The notes under the pieces: generated by a model
Seen by the model: the letters and a program-made list of their open reading frames with translations, nothing else
Database searches by the model: none
Told to the model about the DNA's origin: nothing
Position numbers and translations under genes: made by a program
Part shown: piece by piece, positions 1 to 11,538 of the stretch
How positions within the stretch are numbered: position 1 is the stretch's first letter
Layout of the letters: each line of letters opens with the position of its first letter
Assembly: GCA_037127315.1 (NCBI GenBank)
Contig: JBBBDQ010000308.1
Location: forward strand, 1,344,501 to 1,408,500
Source of the DNA: Ascarosepion bandense
Lineage: Eukaryota; Mollusca; Cephalopoda; Sepiida; Sepiidae
Direction: 5' to 3'
DNA length: 64,000 bases

Positions 1-3000
1 TTATTATGAGTGCGGTGCAGGAAGACACTATATCAGGCAACATTACTCTGCACCATGCCAAACAAGCAGGAGGACCCAGTCACGATTGTCCAGATAATTT
101 CTACGACCATATCACTTTTTTCATTTGGCCACCTAACTCTCCAGACACCAACTTTCTGGATTATTATGAGTGCTGATTGCAGGAAGACACTATATCAGGC
201 AGCATTACTCTGCACCATGCCAAACAAGCAGGAGGACCCAGTCACGATTGTCAGATAATTTCTACGACCACATCACTTTTTTCATTTGGCCACCTAACTC
301 TCCAGACACCAACTTTCTGGATTATTATGAGTGCGGTGCAGGAAGACACTATATCAGGCAACATTACTCTGCACCATGCCAAACAAGCAGGAGGACCCAG
401 TCACGATTGTCAGATAATTTCTGCGACCACATCACTTTTTTTCATTTGGCCACCTAACTCTCCAGACACCAACTTTCTGGATTATTATGAGTGCGGTGCA
501 GGAAGACACTATATCAGGCAACATTACTCTGCACCATGCCAAACAAGCAGGAGGACCAGTCCACGATTGTCCAGATAATTTCTACGACCACATCACTTTT
601 TTCATTTGGCCACCTAACTCTCCAGACACCAACTTTCTGGATTATTATGAGTGCGGTGCAGGAAGACACTATATCGGGCAACCATTACTCTGCACCATGC
701 CAAACAAGCAGGAGGACCCAGTCACGATTGTCAGATAATTTCTACGACCATATCACTTTTTTCATTTGGCCACTAACTCTCCAGACACCAGCACCTGGAT
801 TATTATGAGTGCGGTGCAGGAAGACACTATATCAGGCAACATTACTCTGCACCATGCCAAACAAGCAGGAGGACCCAGTCACGATTGTCAGATAATTTCT
901 ACGACCACATCACTTTTTCATTTGGCCACCTAACTCTCCAGACACCAACTTTCTGGATTATTATGAGTGCGGTGCAGGAAGACACTATATCAGGCAGCAT
1001 TACTCTGCACCATGCCAAACAAGCAGGAGGACCCAGTCACGATTGTCAGATAATTTCTACGACCACATCACTTTTTCATTTGGCCACCTAACTCTCGAAC
1101 ACCAACTTTCTGGATTATTATGAGTGCGGTGCAGGAAGACACTATATCAGGCAACATTACTCTGCATGCCAAACAAGCAGGAGGACCCAGTCACGATTGT
1201 CAGATAATTTCTACGACCATATCACTTTTTTTCATTTGGCCACCTAACTCTCCAGACACAACTTTCTGGATTATTATGAGTGCGGTGCAGGAAGACACTA
1301 TATCAGGCAACATTACTCTGCACCATGCCAAACAAGCAGGAGGACCCAGTCACGATTGTCAGATAATTTCTACGACCACATCACTTTTTTTCATTTGGCC
1401 ACCTAACTCTCCAGACACCAACTTTCTGGATTATTATGAGTGCGGTGCAGGAAGACACTATATCAGGCAACATTACTCTGCACCATGCCAAACAAGCAGG
1501 AGGGACCCAGTCACGATTGTCAGATAATTTCTACGACCACATCACTTTTTTCATTTGGCCACCTAACTCTCCAGACACCAACTTTCTGGATTATTATGAG
1601 TGTACGGTGCAGGAAGACACTATATCGGGCAACATTACTCTGCACCATGCCAAACAAGCAGGAGGACGATCACGATTGTCAGATAATTTCTACGACCACA
1701 TCACTTTTTTTCGTTTGGCCACCTAACTCTCCAGACACCAACTTTCTGGATTATTATGAGGTACGGTGCAGGAAGACACTATATCAGGCAACATTACTCT
1801 GCACCATGCCAAACAAGCAGGGAGGACCCAGTCACGATTGTCGAATAATTTCTACGACCACATCACTTTTCATTTGACACACCTAACTCTCCAGACACCA
1901 ACTTTCTGGATTATTATGGTGGGGTGCAGGGGAGAAGACACTATATCAGGCAACATTACTCTGCACCATGCCAAACAAGCAGGAGGACCCAGTCACGATT
2001 GTCAGATAATTTCTACGACCACATCACTTTTTTCATTTGGCCACTAACTCTCCAGACACCAACTTTCTGGATTATTATGAGTGCGGTGCAGGAAGACACT
2101 ATGTCAAACGACATTACTCTGCACCATGCCAAGCAAGCAGGAGGACCCAGTCAATTTGTCAGATAATTTCTACGGCCACATCACTTTTTTCATTTGGCCA
2201 CCTAACTCTCCAGACACCAACTTTCTGGATTATTATGAAGGTCACGGTGGGAAGACACTATAATATCAGGCAACATTATACTGCACCATGCCAAACAAGC
2301 AGGACCCGGTCACGATTGTCAGATAATTTCTACGACCACATCACTTTTTCATTTGGCCACCTAACTCTCCAGACACCAACTTTCTGGATTATTATGAGTG
2401 CGGTGCAGGAAGACACTATATCAGGCAACATTACTCTGCACCATGCCAAACAAGCAGGAGGACCCAGTCACGATTGTCAGATAATTTCTACGACCACATC
2501 ACTTTTTTCATTTGGCCACCTAACTCTCCAGACACCAACTTTCTGGATTATTATGAGTGCAGTGCAGGAAGACACTATATCAGGCAACATTACTTTTCTA
2601 CATGCCAAACAAGCAGGAGGACCCAGTCACGATTGTCAGATAATTTCTACGACCACATCACTTTTTCATTTGGCCACTAACTCTCCAGACACCAACTTTC
2701 TGGTTATTATGAGTGCGGTGCAGGAAGACACTATGTCAGGCAACATTGTCTACTGCCAAACAAGCAGGAGGACCCAGTCACGATTGTCAGATAATTTCTA
2801 CGACCACATCACTTACATCGTTTGGCCACCTAACTCTCCAGACATAACTTTCTGGATTATTATGAGTGCGGTGCAGGAAGACACTATATCGGGCAACATT
2901 ACTCTGCCATGCCAAACAAGCAGGAAGGACAGTCACGATTGTCAGATAATTTCTACGACCACATCACTTTTTTCATTTGGCCACCTAACTCTCCAAGACA

Positions 3001-3996
3001 CCAACTTTCGGATTATTGTAAGTGCGGTGGGAAGACACTATATCAGGCAACATTACTCTGCACCATGCCAAACAAGCAGGAGGACCCAGTCACGATTGTC
3101 AGATAATTTTTACGACCACGTCACTTTTTTCACGTTACAGCCCCAAACCTCGAACTGCTTTCTGGATTATTATATGAGTACTGATCCAGAGACACTATAT
3201 CGAGCAACATTCTCTGCCATATAAAACAAGCAGGAGGACCCAGTCACGATTGTCAGATAATTTCTACGACCCTCACTTTTTCATTTGGCCACCTAACTCT
3301 CCAGACACCAACTTTCTGGATTATTATGAGTGGGGTGCAGAAGACACTATATCAGGCAACATTGCTCTGCACCATGCCAAACAAGCAGGAGGACCGATCA
3401 CGAATTGTCGATGATTTCTACGACCACATCACTTTTTTCAGGTGGCCACCTAACTCTCCAGACACCAACTTTCTGGATTATTATGAGTGCGGTACAGAAG
3501 AACTATATCAGGCAACATTACTCTACGCAGCCCAAAACAAGCAGAGGAGACCCAAATCACGATTGTCAGATAATTTCTACGACCACATCACTTTTTCATT
3601 TGGCCACCTAACTCCAGACACCAACTTTCTGGATTATTATGAGTGCGGTGCAAGGAAGACACTATATCAGGCAACATTACTCTGCACCATGCCAAACAAG
3701 CAGGAGGACCCAGTCACGATTGTCAGATAATTTCTACGACCACATCACTTTTTCATTTGGCCACCTAACTCTCCAGACACCAACTTTCTGGATTATTATG
3801 AGTGCGGTGCAGGAAGACACTATATCAGGCAACATTACTCTGCACCATGCCAAACAAGCAGGAGAGACCCAGTCCACGATTGTCAGATAATTTCTACGAC
3901 CACATCACTTTTTTCATTTGGCCACCTAACTCTCAGACACCAACTTTCTGGATTATTATGAAGTGCGGTGCAGGAAGACACTATATCAGGCAACAA
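1..3996 (+). repeat. 159-bp satellite derived from mariner-like transposase
   Basis: About 25 head-to-tail copies, entering from the left window edge. Copies begin (ttattatgag) at 1, 161, 322, 482, 642, 800, 958, 1115, 1271, 1431 and so on to about 3952. The commonest unit is 159 bp, exactly 53 codons, and can be read through in one frame; single-base gains and losses, mostly in a T run of 5-7, move the frame between copies. The open frame reads HYSAPCQTSRRTQ, then LSDNFYDHIT, then IWPPNSPD, then FLDYYECGA. This is the C-terminal catalytic block of a mariner-family transposase (SAP..H/Q.S..TQ and WPPNSPD.NPLDYY). The Asp expected just before SAP is Tyr here, so the unit cannot encode an active enzyme. 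The longest run without a stop (2037-3224) spans more than seven copies. It is not expected to make a useful protein. Confidence 0.9.
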
Positions 3997-4053
3997 TGGG
4001 GTGCAATCGCGCGTGAGGCCAACAATCGTATTGTAAAACCAAAGATTAACTGA
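3997..4053 (+). pseudogene. Transposase remnant resuming at the array's right edge
   Basis: The last satellite copy stops after a codon run for RQQ, and the same frame continues as WGAIAREANNR and ends at a TGA at 4051-4053. In mariner transposases the DYYVWG motif is followed by a charged stretch of this type, so this looks like the original sequence that lay just downstream of the amplified block. It implies that the array grew inside one transposase copy. The stop comes earlier than the family's usual C-terminus. Confidence 0.55.
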
Positions 4054-4327
4054 ATGCAAATATTTGTGCCAACATTCACCAATTTAAAGCAGAGGACCGT
4101 TCAGAAGAGATATAACCATATCACGTAAATTGATTGTCAGATATCGTTTTTACCTACACATTGAATATGTATATAAAATCTGAAATGAAAGCACAATTCA
4201 TATTTCTTTGAATAGAAACAAAAATGCAATTCATACTGGCTTAATTTTTATTCTTAGCTGCTTATTAATCCGGTACCCAACATCCTTTGTGTCAAAAAAA
4301 CTTAGCCAATGTTTTGTTTCATTTCAG

Positions 4328-4420
4328 TGTATATACGGATGTGTTGGCGAGGAGATGAGGAGACTTCGACAGTGTGTCAGTCCTGGAATGTGGTGAAAAT
4401 TTTAGATGCCTTCAACAAAG
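4328..4420 (+). CDS. Candidate internal host exon (31 codons)
   Basis: A pyrimidine-rich acceptor (ttttgtttcatttcag) ends at 4327 and a near-consensus donor (AAAG/gtaagaa) begins at 4421. The 93-bp interval has one open frame, entered after two bases (YIRMCWRGDEETSTVCQ, then SWNVVKILDAFNK), with a single base carried to the next exon, so it would be a phase 1-1 exon. No family is recognised. The open frame is short enough to arise by chance, so the splice sites are the main support. It could belong to the same plus-strand gene as the SLC6 exon at 14115, but nothing links them. Confidence 0.35.
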
Positions 4421-4542
4421 GTAAGAATTCATCGATTTCAGCTGAAGGGGAGATTTTCATTAATTAGTAGGAAAGACATTTGGAAGATTTCTATCTATTT
4501 TGGTATATGCTGGTAATATCGATCATTGCTTCTTGTTTCAAA

Positions 4543-4543
<1 letters not shown>

Positions 4544-4600
<57 letters not shown>

Positions 4601-4618
4601 ACTATCTCAGTCTGTTCA

Positions 4619-4675
<57 letters not shown>

Positions 4676-4686
4676 CAGTCTGTTCA

Positions 4687-4739
<53 letters not shown>

Positions 4740-4750
4740 CAGTCTGTTCA

Positions 4751-4803
<53 letters not shown>

Positions 4804-4814
4804 CAGTCTGTTCA

Positions 4815-4867
<53 letters not shown>

Positions 4868-4878
4868 CAGTCTGTTCA

Positions 4879-4927
<49 letters not shown>

Positions 4928-4937
4928 CATTCTATTC

Positions 4938-4987
<50 letters not shown>

Positions 4988-4989
4988 GT
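4544..4989. repeat. (TATC)n array with a 64-bp higher-order period
   Basis: Blocks of 11-13 TATC units are separated by the interruption cagtctgttca, at near-regular spacing of about 64 bp, seven times. The last interruption is diverged (cattctattctta). The same interruption, reverse-complemented, separates (TAGA) blocks at 56990-57330, so both arrays belong to one family in opposite orientation. The long reading frames here are simple-repeat artefacts. Confidence 0.95.
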
Positions 4990-5479
4990 TCATATATATG
5001 TATCTAACACTGTCTGTTCATATCTATGTATGAAAAAGAACACTTAAATCAATTATCAAGTGAATTATTCAGCTGTTTGTAAATGTCATTAAGCCATAAC
5101 CTCTGAACTTTCCAACGTCTGTCAAAAATTACGTTAACCATAATTGCCAGGCAAACTGACATCGAATAATATTTATATCATTGCTTTTAGACCCGCCGGA
5201 TAAGTAACAACACGTTATTTTTTTCGCTTTTATAATTTAATCGATTCTAAAATATATTTTCCTAACATATTGGATGCCATCTTTTGAGACCCGAGACTTA
5301 CAGCGTAATGTTACTTGCTTAACTTTTTTAAGTCATTTTAGCAGCTCTACACTGCGTGCTAAAGTTAAAAATGACGTTCTTCAACATTATTAATTAACGG
5401 ACAGACAGAAATAAATCGGACAGACAGAAATTCTGGCTGTCAAACGGCCGCTTGTCAATTTATTACTTATTCTGTTTTC
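4990..5479. other. Unassigned AT-rich sequence
   Basis: No gene, RNA or recognisable repeat was found here. It runs from the end of the TATC array to a SINE fragment. Confidence 0.4.
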
Positions 5480-5560
5480 AGTCAGTGTCAGTTACAGGCT
5501 TGGACGATCATGTCTCAAAAGAGACATGACTGACTCTGCAGAAGCGACGGATTAATACCT
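5480..5560 (-). mobile_element. SINE family C fragment, internally deleted
   Basis: Matches the reverse complement of the copy at 54973-55290: the block with atcatgtctcaaaagagaca, then directly the gacggattaata block, with the middle missing. An A-rich stretch with interruptions follows at 5568-5610. Confidence 0.6.
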
Positions 5561-5765
5561 TTATTACAAAAAAAAAAACAAAAACAAAAAAAACAAAACA
5601 AGACAAAACAAAGCATTTCGTTAAAAACAAAAGCTCGATCTCTGCCGGAGATCACATTTTCTTTATTAAGATTTATTGAATATCCTGATAGACGTCATGC
5701 ACACTGTTTCAAATATGAATATCTATTATAATAACGTTTAAAACAATATATACACACATACTGTA

Positions 5766-6170
5766 GTGTGCATCATACTTTCACGGCTTCTGCTCCGATG
5801 AACTTAGCTCACTGGTAACCCCCTATATACGAATTTCCTCGAGCCACAAGATTAGCAACTAGGTCCCACCCTTTTACTGTGAAACAAATATATTGTAAAC
5901 GCAAATTCTACTCCAGCAGCTTCTTTTCTCGCACTTCCCGCCTGTGGAAATCTCTTCCGCATACTTGCTTTCCTGACAGTTACAATCTCCAAGAATTTAA
6001 ATGTAAAGTCAATAGTCATCTCCTGTCTCACTAACTTACATCCTCTCTCTCTCAAGCTTTTCTACATCCACCCCACTCTCATCAGTTCTCTCTTCCCTGT
6101 CCTACTCTCTTCCTGACACCCCCTGCAATCTCTCACTTCTCATATAATTCCTCTTATGTAACACCCAACA
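5766..6170 (+). mobile_element. Jockey/CR1-type LINE, 3' end fragment
   Basis: Reads, with small lesions, the C-terminal block typical of Jockey/CR1-group LINE ORF2: a stretch equivalent to FTASALM, then SRTSRLWNSLP-like sequence (here interrupted), then NLQEFKCKVNSHLL. Closely related to the ends of the copies at 16560-16820 and 17850-18110. Strongly 5' truncated, as is usual for these elements. Confidence 0.75.
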
Positions 6171-6565
6171 CAACAGTATAATATAAAGTTCAATAAACTT
6201 ATTTTGATAAAGTTGTTATAAGAAGGATTACATAACATTCGAAAAAATACATGATCAAAAACATGAGTTTATTGAGCTTTATATTTTGGAATTATATAAT
6301 TTACCTTTACGAAGCTTTACAATAAAAAGTTATTTCACATTTACACTTTTTTCTTGACTCGTTCTGATCTATATACTGGCTACTGTATGTATGTATATAT
6401 ATTTTTTTTTCTAAACATATGCTGTTAAATATAAGAGACAATGAATGTCTATTATGTTTAACCATGAGCCGTTCTAAACGTCGTATTTTTGCTTTAATTT
6501 CAGTTGATAATAAAGACAAAAATTCTCCAACATTTGGATAATTATTTATTGGTTTTCTTCTAAGC

Positions 6566-6591
6566 TTTCGGCTCACATGAGCCATCTTCAG
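6566..6591 (-). ncRNA. Hammerhead-like motif downstream of PLE
   Basis: On the minus strand: CUGAAGA (fits CUGANGA), one extra U, a perfect 5-bp stem GGCUC/GAGCC with an AUGU loop, then GAAA. GAAAGCUU allows a minimal stem III, and AGAAG downstream pairs with CUCU upstream except for one mismatch, giving a short stem I. It lies about 190 bp beyond the end of the PLE reading frame, same strand. PLE termini are known to carry small type I hammerheads. The extra U makes activity doubtful. Confidence 0.4.
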
Positions 6592-6777
6592 AGAGGTTGT
6601 TTAAACTGAAATATTATAAAATCTACCATCACCGACGATTTTATTTTGTGTTGACATAAAACTCCGCTTGGCAACGGCAATAGTTACCAAAAATAATAAA
6701 CGCAGTTCTTAAGTTTGCGATGCGGTTTTATGACGTCACACCGCGGGATAGCGCGAAATGACAACAAAACCATCTAG

Positions 6778-8220
6778 TCAAATGCAATGTAATATGTTAT
6801 TTCCTGTTATAAAGTTGATTTGATTAAGTGTTGGTTGTTTCGATTTGATGTACATGGCCTCCAATATCTGCAGGTTCCTCTTACTGTGTGTATGAGTAAG
6901 GATCACCGTATTGTTGACCAAAATCTGTCTGATATTACCTACATGTTTATGTTTTTCAGAGAAATGTTGTTTAATAGTACTCTGATCAGAAAGATGACAT
7001 GTAAGTCTACGGGAGAGTGTGGTTGTAGTAAAACCAATATATGTACTAGGTTTTTGATTAGTATCAGAGATGCAATCTCTGAATGGGCATGTAAATTGGT
7101 ACACTACATTGGTTTTTTGTAGAGAATTTAGTTTAGTGCTTGTTGGGTTATTATAGACGATGAGGTCAATTGTTTTAAACTTTTTATAATATATAATGAG
7201 TTTAATTTGATTATTACTTTCCACTGGTTTAACATTTCTACGTATTATGTTTTTGAGAGTTTTTTCATCTTGTTTATAATTATAATGTATTTGGTTGCAA
7301 TAGTATAAGTTAATAGTGTTATGTTTATTTTGATGTAAACCATTATTATTAATATTATCATTATTGATAGAGCTATTGTTAATTTTGTTGAGATACATTT
7401 TAATTTGTTGATCAATAACGGAGTTAGGAAATCCATTATTGACTAGTGTTTGCTTAATGTTGTGCTATTCTTTATAAAATATAGATTTGGAAGAAGATAT
7501 CATTTGTGTGCGTTGAAGTAAGTTTTTTATAACAGCTAACTTATATAGTTGGGAGCATTCACTATTATAGACACGAATTTATGCTAGTTGGTTTCCTATA
7601 TAGAGAAGTAGTAAATTTATGTGTGCTAGAATCAATGAATACATCAAGGAATGGGAGTTTGTTATTAATATTAAATTCTAATGTAAATTTGAGGACGGAG
7701 TGACTTTCAAATTTGTTTTTAAGATATTTAATTTGATCGATATTCTTAGCTAAAAGAAAGATGTCATCTATGTATCTTACATATATAGAGGGTTTATTGT
7801 TGTCATTAATTATTTTATTTTTTAGATTTGCCATATAATAATTAGAAAAGAGGGGACCTAAAGGAGATCCCATCGCAATACCATCTATTTGTGTATAAAT
7901 ATTGCCTAAGGGATCGTGAAAGGGTACTTGTGTGGTGCATGCTACTTGGACGGGAACATTTTTTGAATAAGTTTTGGACATCCAAAGATGCAATTATTTG
8001 ATTCTTAGGTTTTACGGAATGGAGAATCTGTAAAAATTCGTCCGTGGAATTAATACTATATTTACCAGGAAGATAGGGAGTAATTAGTTTGTTAAGTGTT
8101 GTGGAAAGGTTATATATTGGTGTGGGTATTTGAGAAATGATAGGTCGGAGGGTATGATCTTTTTTATGGATTTTTTCATTTCCATAAAGGTAGCCGGGCT
8201 GATAGGTTCCCTCACTTCTA
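6778..8220 (-). mobile_element. Penelope-like element, RT plus GIY-YIG-like end, frameshifted
   Basis: Read from high to low coordinates. An N-terminal RT segment (YGNEKIHKKDHTLRPIIS, then motif A ASLDVQNLF near 7990) is followed by a frameshift near 7975. The frame 7993-7565 carries IDGIAMGSPLGPLFSNYYM and the catalytic YIDD (codons at 7774-7763) within YVRYIDDIFLL, then PFLDVFID and LYRKPTS. After a further break the frame 7398-6778 has VVYQFTCPFRDC and STYIGFTTTTLSRRL, the zinc-knuckle and GIY-YIG endonuclease region expected at a PLE C-terminus, ending ILEAMYIKSKQPTLN. The 5' end is truncated. At least two frameshifts make it non-autonomous. Confidence 0.85.
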
Positions 8221-8329
8221 ATTATTATATTTCACTCGAAAATTACTATTGGTATGTTTAGCCATGTATTAGCTTATTACACTTATATTTTTTATTTATT
8301 TGCTATTTTTATTTTCATTATTATTATGT

Positions 8330-9240
8330 CATTTTTCATCATATTTCGATTTCTGCTTTGGTCTCACTACCAACCAAGTCTGCGGGGAGACCTAAGGCAG
8401 GTAGTGGCGTGTTGTTATGACTCCATTTCATGTTTTTCTATCTTCCCTATCATCCCCAGCATTACATCGATAACGTTTTCCTTAGTGTGTGGGCTGTACT
8501 TAATAAGACAATTTTTTGTATATCTCTTAAGCTGGGGTTTCCAGGGATTCTTTCAATGTGTTGTTTTGTTCCATTTTTTATCATTCCAAGTGCACCTACT
8601 ATCACTGGTACAACTCTTGTTTTCAATTTCCACATTTTTTCTATTTCAATTTCCAGGTCTTTATATTTTGACAGTTTTTCAAATTCCTTGGTTGCTATGT
8701 TACAATCCGCTGGACAAGCCATATCAATTAATAGACAAGTTTTCTCCTTCTGGTTTTTAACAATAATGTCTGGCCTGTTTGCTTAAATTTTTCTGTCTGT
8801 GTAGATGGTGTAATCCCATAAAATGACTACATCTTCTATTTCTGTAACCGGTGCTGGATGATGTTCATACCAGTGTTTGTTTACAGCTTTTCCATAATGT
8901 TTGCACATTGCCCAATGTAAATATTGCCCAACTCTATCGTGGCGATTTTTATATTCGTTTGGGGCAAGCACAGAACAGCCTGAGATTAGGTGGTCTATTG
9001 TTTCTTGGTGTTTCTCACAAAACCTGCATTTTGGATCCATATTATTATGCATAATATTTGCCTGAAAGTTTCTCGTGAAAAGACTTTGGTCTTGTGCTGC
9101 AAGTATAAATCCTTCAGTTTCAGACTTTAATCCAGATGCACGTAACCATCGATGAGTATTAACTTTGTCAACATTGGATTTATTGGCACGTTCTGGATAT
9201 TGGCCATGCAGAGGTTTGTCTTGCCAGCGCTGTTTCATCT
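8330..9240 (-). mobile_element. LINE with restriction-like endonuclease, 3' part
   Basis: Frame 9238-8783 holds a CX2CX8HX4C knuckle (CRFCEKHQETIDHLISGC). After one in-frame TAA near 8785 comes ANRPDIIV, then LLIDMACP, and VVPVIVGALG to HTLRKTLSM. The knuckle followed by RPD-X14-D is the arrangement of R2/R4/NeSL-type LINEs, whose C-terminal restriction-like nuclease cuts the target. The 3' UTR (about 8460-8330) ends in an ATAA-type tail. RT is missing. The same 3' end recurs twice at 51370-52250. Confidence 0.75.
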
Positions 9241-9252
9241 TTTCAAGAGCTT

Positions 9253-9254
9253 TA

Positions 9255-9312
<58 letters not shown>

Positions 9313-9480
9313 TTGTTATATATTTTATATTTATTAATATTATTGTTATTTTAATAATATATTATTTATCTATTTTATGTTTATTTTATTTTATTTATAT
9401 TATTTTATTTTATTATAATTTAAATTTTAATATACTTTAATTTTAATTTATTTTATTTTATTTTTTCTAATTTATTATAT
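9253..9480. repeat. (ATT)n microsatellite grading into AT-rich DNA
   Basis: About 20 perfect TTA units (9253-9312), then degenerate A/T-only sequence. It abuts the 5' truncation point of the neighbouring LINE copy, as (AAT)n also does at 51310-51362. Confidence 0.9.
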
Positions 9481-9659
9481 TAGGTCTAACGAATTTATTC
9501 GTGTTGGCTTTTTATATATCCTTTATCATTTTATGAATAATCTTTTATGTTCGTGTATGGGATTTCAACATTTTTTTAAAATTCCAGTTAATTTGAGCTG
9601 AAACATTGTAACTGATGTCAATATCTGTCTGCAATTCAATCCAGGCCAAAATTTAATAT

Positions 9660-9910
9660 TTCTCTCTCTTAGCCGTTCTCATTAGCTCTTCCCTTCTCTA
9701 CATTTTCTCACTTATTTTCCTCTTCACTTTCAATTTCTTCTGTATCTTTCCTTTTCTTCTTTCTTTTCCTTTCCTCTTTCTTTTTCTTTCCTCTTTCTTT
9801 TCCTTTTCCTCTTTCTTTCCTTTTCCTCTTTCTTTTCTTTTCCCTTTCTTGTTTCCTCATCTTATTTTCTGATATTTTCTTCCCTCTTTTTTCACCTTTT
9901 TTTAAAAATA
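9660..9910. repeat. Pyrimidine tract (CTTTCC)n-like
   Basis: A 250-bp strand-asymmetric stretch of C and T with imperfect ttccttttcctcttt repeats. No gene or recognisable element is seen from 9480 to 10206 otherwise. Confidence 0.7.
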
Positions 9911-10204
9911 TCTTTTTACCTAGTAGGAAGAAAATTCCAAAAATAAAAGGGAAGTGTTGTTCTTAAAGAAGTCTTTTTAAATAAAAATGTTTATTACCAT
10001 CATTGTTAACTACCCGATGAGACATTATTCTTTCAATGTCGAAACAAAATGAACAATCCATTAATAGTTTCTAGCTTATCAGATGTTCTAATGCAATAAT
10101 TAATAATCAGTATTCATTGATCTGTTTTTATATTAAGCATTGTTTTAAATTAATCTTTTAAACGTTGGAATTATTTTCTTGGTTTTTATTCATTTGGATC
10201 ATTG

Positions 10205-10206
<2 letters not shown>

Positions 10207-10259
<53 letters not shown>
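10207..10259. repeat. (TA)n microsatellite
   Basis: A near-perfect AT dinucleotide tract touching the 3' end of the SINE copy that follows. Confidence 0.98.
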
Positions 10260-10262
<3 letters not shown>

Positions 10263-10560
10263 ATAAGTCATATTGTCATCCACAGACAGATCTGTTTCGC
10301 TCTATCACAGCTTATTAGTACGGTTAGACATCCGATTACTTTTTACCCAGGATTGAAACCCGACCGAATTGTCGTCAGTCGGAGAATCTACCTCTGAGGT
10401 AGAAGGAGGCAGACTTTTTAGCGTGTATAGTGTATATTATCATTATACATGCCCAATAGCTGAGAGTGTTCTAATTCATTGCTGAATGAACGATGCGTAT
10501 ATGCTAGAGTAGCTACTGTTTATCAAAGTCTACCATTCTTCCAGAGTGTTCGATCAGGGT
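10260..10560 (-). mobile_element. SINE family A, with tRNA-like centre and hammerhead-like 3' end
   Basis: Minus-strand copy. The upstream third (10420-10560) matches 50655-50820. The centre has pol III-like boxes, with B box GGTTTCAATCC at 10360-10350. The 3' part (10325-10278) holds GCUGU-GAU-AGAGC, GAAA, then ACA-GAUC-UGU-C, a complete stem III and GUC site. Its core is decayed (CUAAUAA in place of CUGANGA). (TA)n tracts flank both sides. Confidence 0.7.
10278..10325 (-). ncRNA. Hammerhead-like fold in SINE A (copy 1)
   Basis: Order on the minus strand: stem I strand, CUAAUAA, stem II with one mismatch, GAAA, stem III ACA/UGU with GAUC loop, GUC, then UGUGGAU able to pair with AACCGUA upstream (two G-U pairs). 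The two G to A changes in the core should abolish cleavage in this copy. Confidence 0.5.
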
Positions 10561-10566
10561 GTGAGA

Positions 10567-10567
<1 letters not shown>

Positions 10568-10619
<52 letters not shown>
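10568..10619. repeat. (TA)n microsatellite
   Basis: A dinucleotide tract between SINE A and an unassigned repeat. Confidence 0.98.
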
Positions 10620-10623
<4 letters not shown>

Positions 10624-11102
10624 TGAATTAATTGTACATTGCGACACGGAAATCTCTATGTTTCGAGACAGATTTTCATCATCAGGCAATGTTGCTGTTG
10701 GTTGTGCAGATGATTTACATTTAAATAACAAAAACCTTTGGTTTGCTGTGTATGTATTTGGGAAGACATAAAATATTCATGTGTGTTTCTTTTTAACTAA
10801 TCAGAGCGAAGATTCATTTTGGGATTTGGCCCTAAAGAATACATACTAACCAACTTTTTCTTTTTTTTTCTTTTTTCCTCCCTCATCCTACTCTTCTCTC
10901 TTCTTCCTTTCCCTCCTTAATGGTCAAGATGTCAACCTGCCTTAAACCTAATCTTATCCTTTTCCCTTTTTCCTCCTTTCTTCTTTTAGTTTTATTGCCT
11001 TTGATATTAAACTCCATAATATTTATCATATTGAGCACTGTTCATAATAAAATAAATGCCGGGTCTCTCAAAATAGTAAAACCTTGAGTCCTCTTCACCT
11101 AG

Positions 11103-11105
<3 letters not shown>
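10620..11105. other. Unassigned segment bounded by (TA)n, with CUGAUGA..GAAAC motif
   Basis: Nothing codes here. On the minus strand at about 10690-10660 CUGAUGA is followed 14 nt later by GAAAC, recalling a hammerhead core, but the intervening bases form no good stem. A pyrimidine-rich stretch covers 10855-10920. Position between two (TA)n tracts suggests a mobile unit. Confidence 0.3.

Positions 11106-11156
<51 letters not shown>
11106..11156. repeat. (TA)n microsatellite
   Basis: A dinucleotide tract that supplies the TA target of the next element. Confidence 0.98.
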
Positions 11157-11157
<1 letters not shown>

Positions 11158-11158
<1 letters not shown>

Positions 11159-11538
11159 TACCGGCCATAATTATTAGGCTACCCAAGTCTTTTTAAGAAA
11201 ATGATGTATTTCATACTATTTATAGTATTTATTGTCAAGTGGATAATTCTAAATCAAAATAGAATGGTTCTTTTGTTATTACTTTGCAAAATTTGACAAG
11301 GCAGCCAGGAAGTCTTTGCTTCGGTCAGCCAATAAGAAGAAGAGACTAGCATGGGGTAGAAAGCACAAAAACTGGACACCAGAACAGTTCATTTGATGCA
11401 CATGGTATTGTGCAGTATTAAAAAAAAGAGCAATTCATTTAGAATTATCCACTTGGCAATAAATACTATATAAAATAGTATGAAATACAGCATTTCTTTT
11501 AAAAAACTGGGGTGGCCTAATAATTATGGTCGGTAATG
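11158..11538 (+). mobile_element. Internally deleted Tc1-like transposon
   Basis: A 381-bp element between TA dinucleotides. Terminal inverted repeats of about 95 bp start ccataattattaggc on the left and match the right end with few differences. The interior keeps a short in-frame piece (KSLLRSANKKKRLAWGRKHK, then NWTPEQF and a stop) like the linker after the Tc1 DNA-binding domain, which shows the parent was a Tc1 element. No DDE domain remains. Confidence 0.8.

Noticed and set aside
2037..3224. A 395-codon open frame that looks like a gene
   Set aside because: It is a read-through of the 53-codon satellite unit; frame changes follow T-run length, and no promoter, exon or full transposase domain set is present.
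4328..4420. Assigning the candidate exon to the SLC6 gene
   Set aside because: The peptide does not match any SLC6 segment and its phase differs from the 14115 exon; no link can be shown.
4480..5047. Long Tyr/Leu/Ser/Ile-rich frames
   Set aside because: Pure translation of (TATC)n.
10660..10690. CUGAUGA..GAAAC as a hammerhead
   Set aside because: The 14 nt between the motifs form no convincing stem II.
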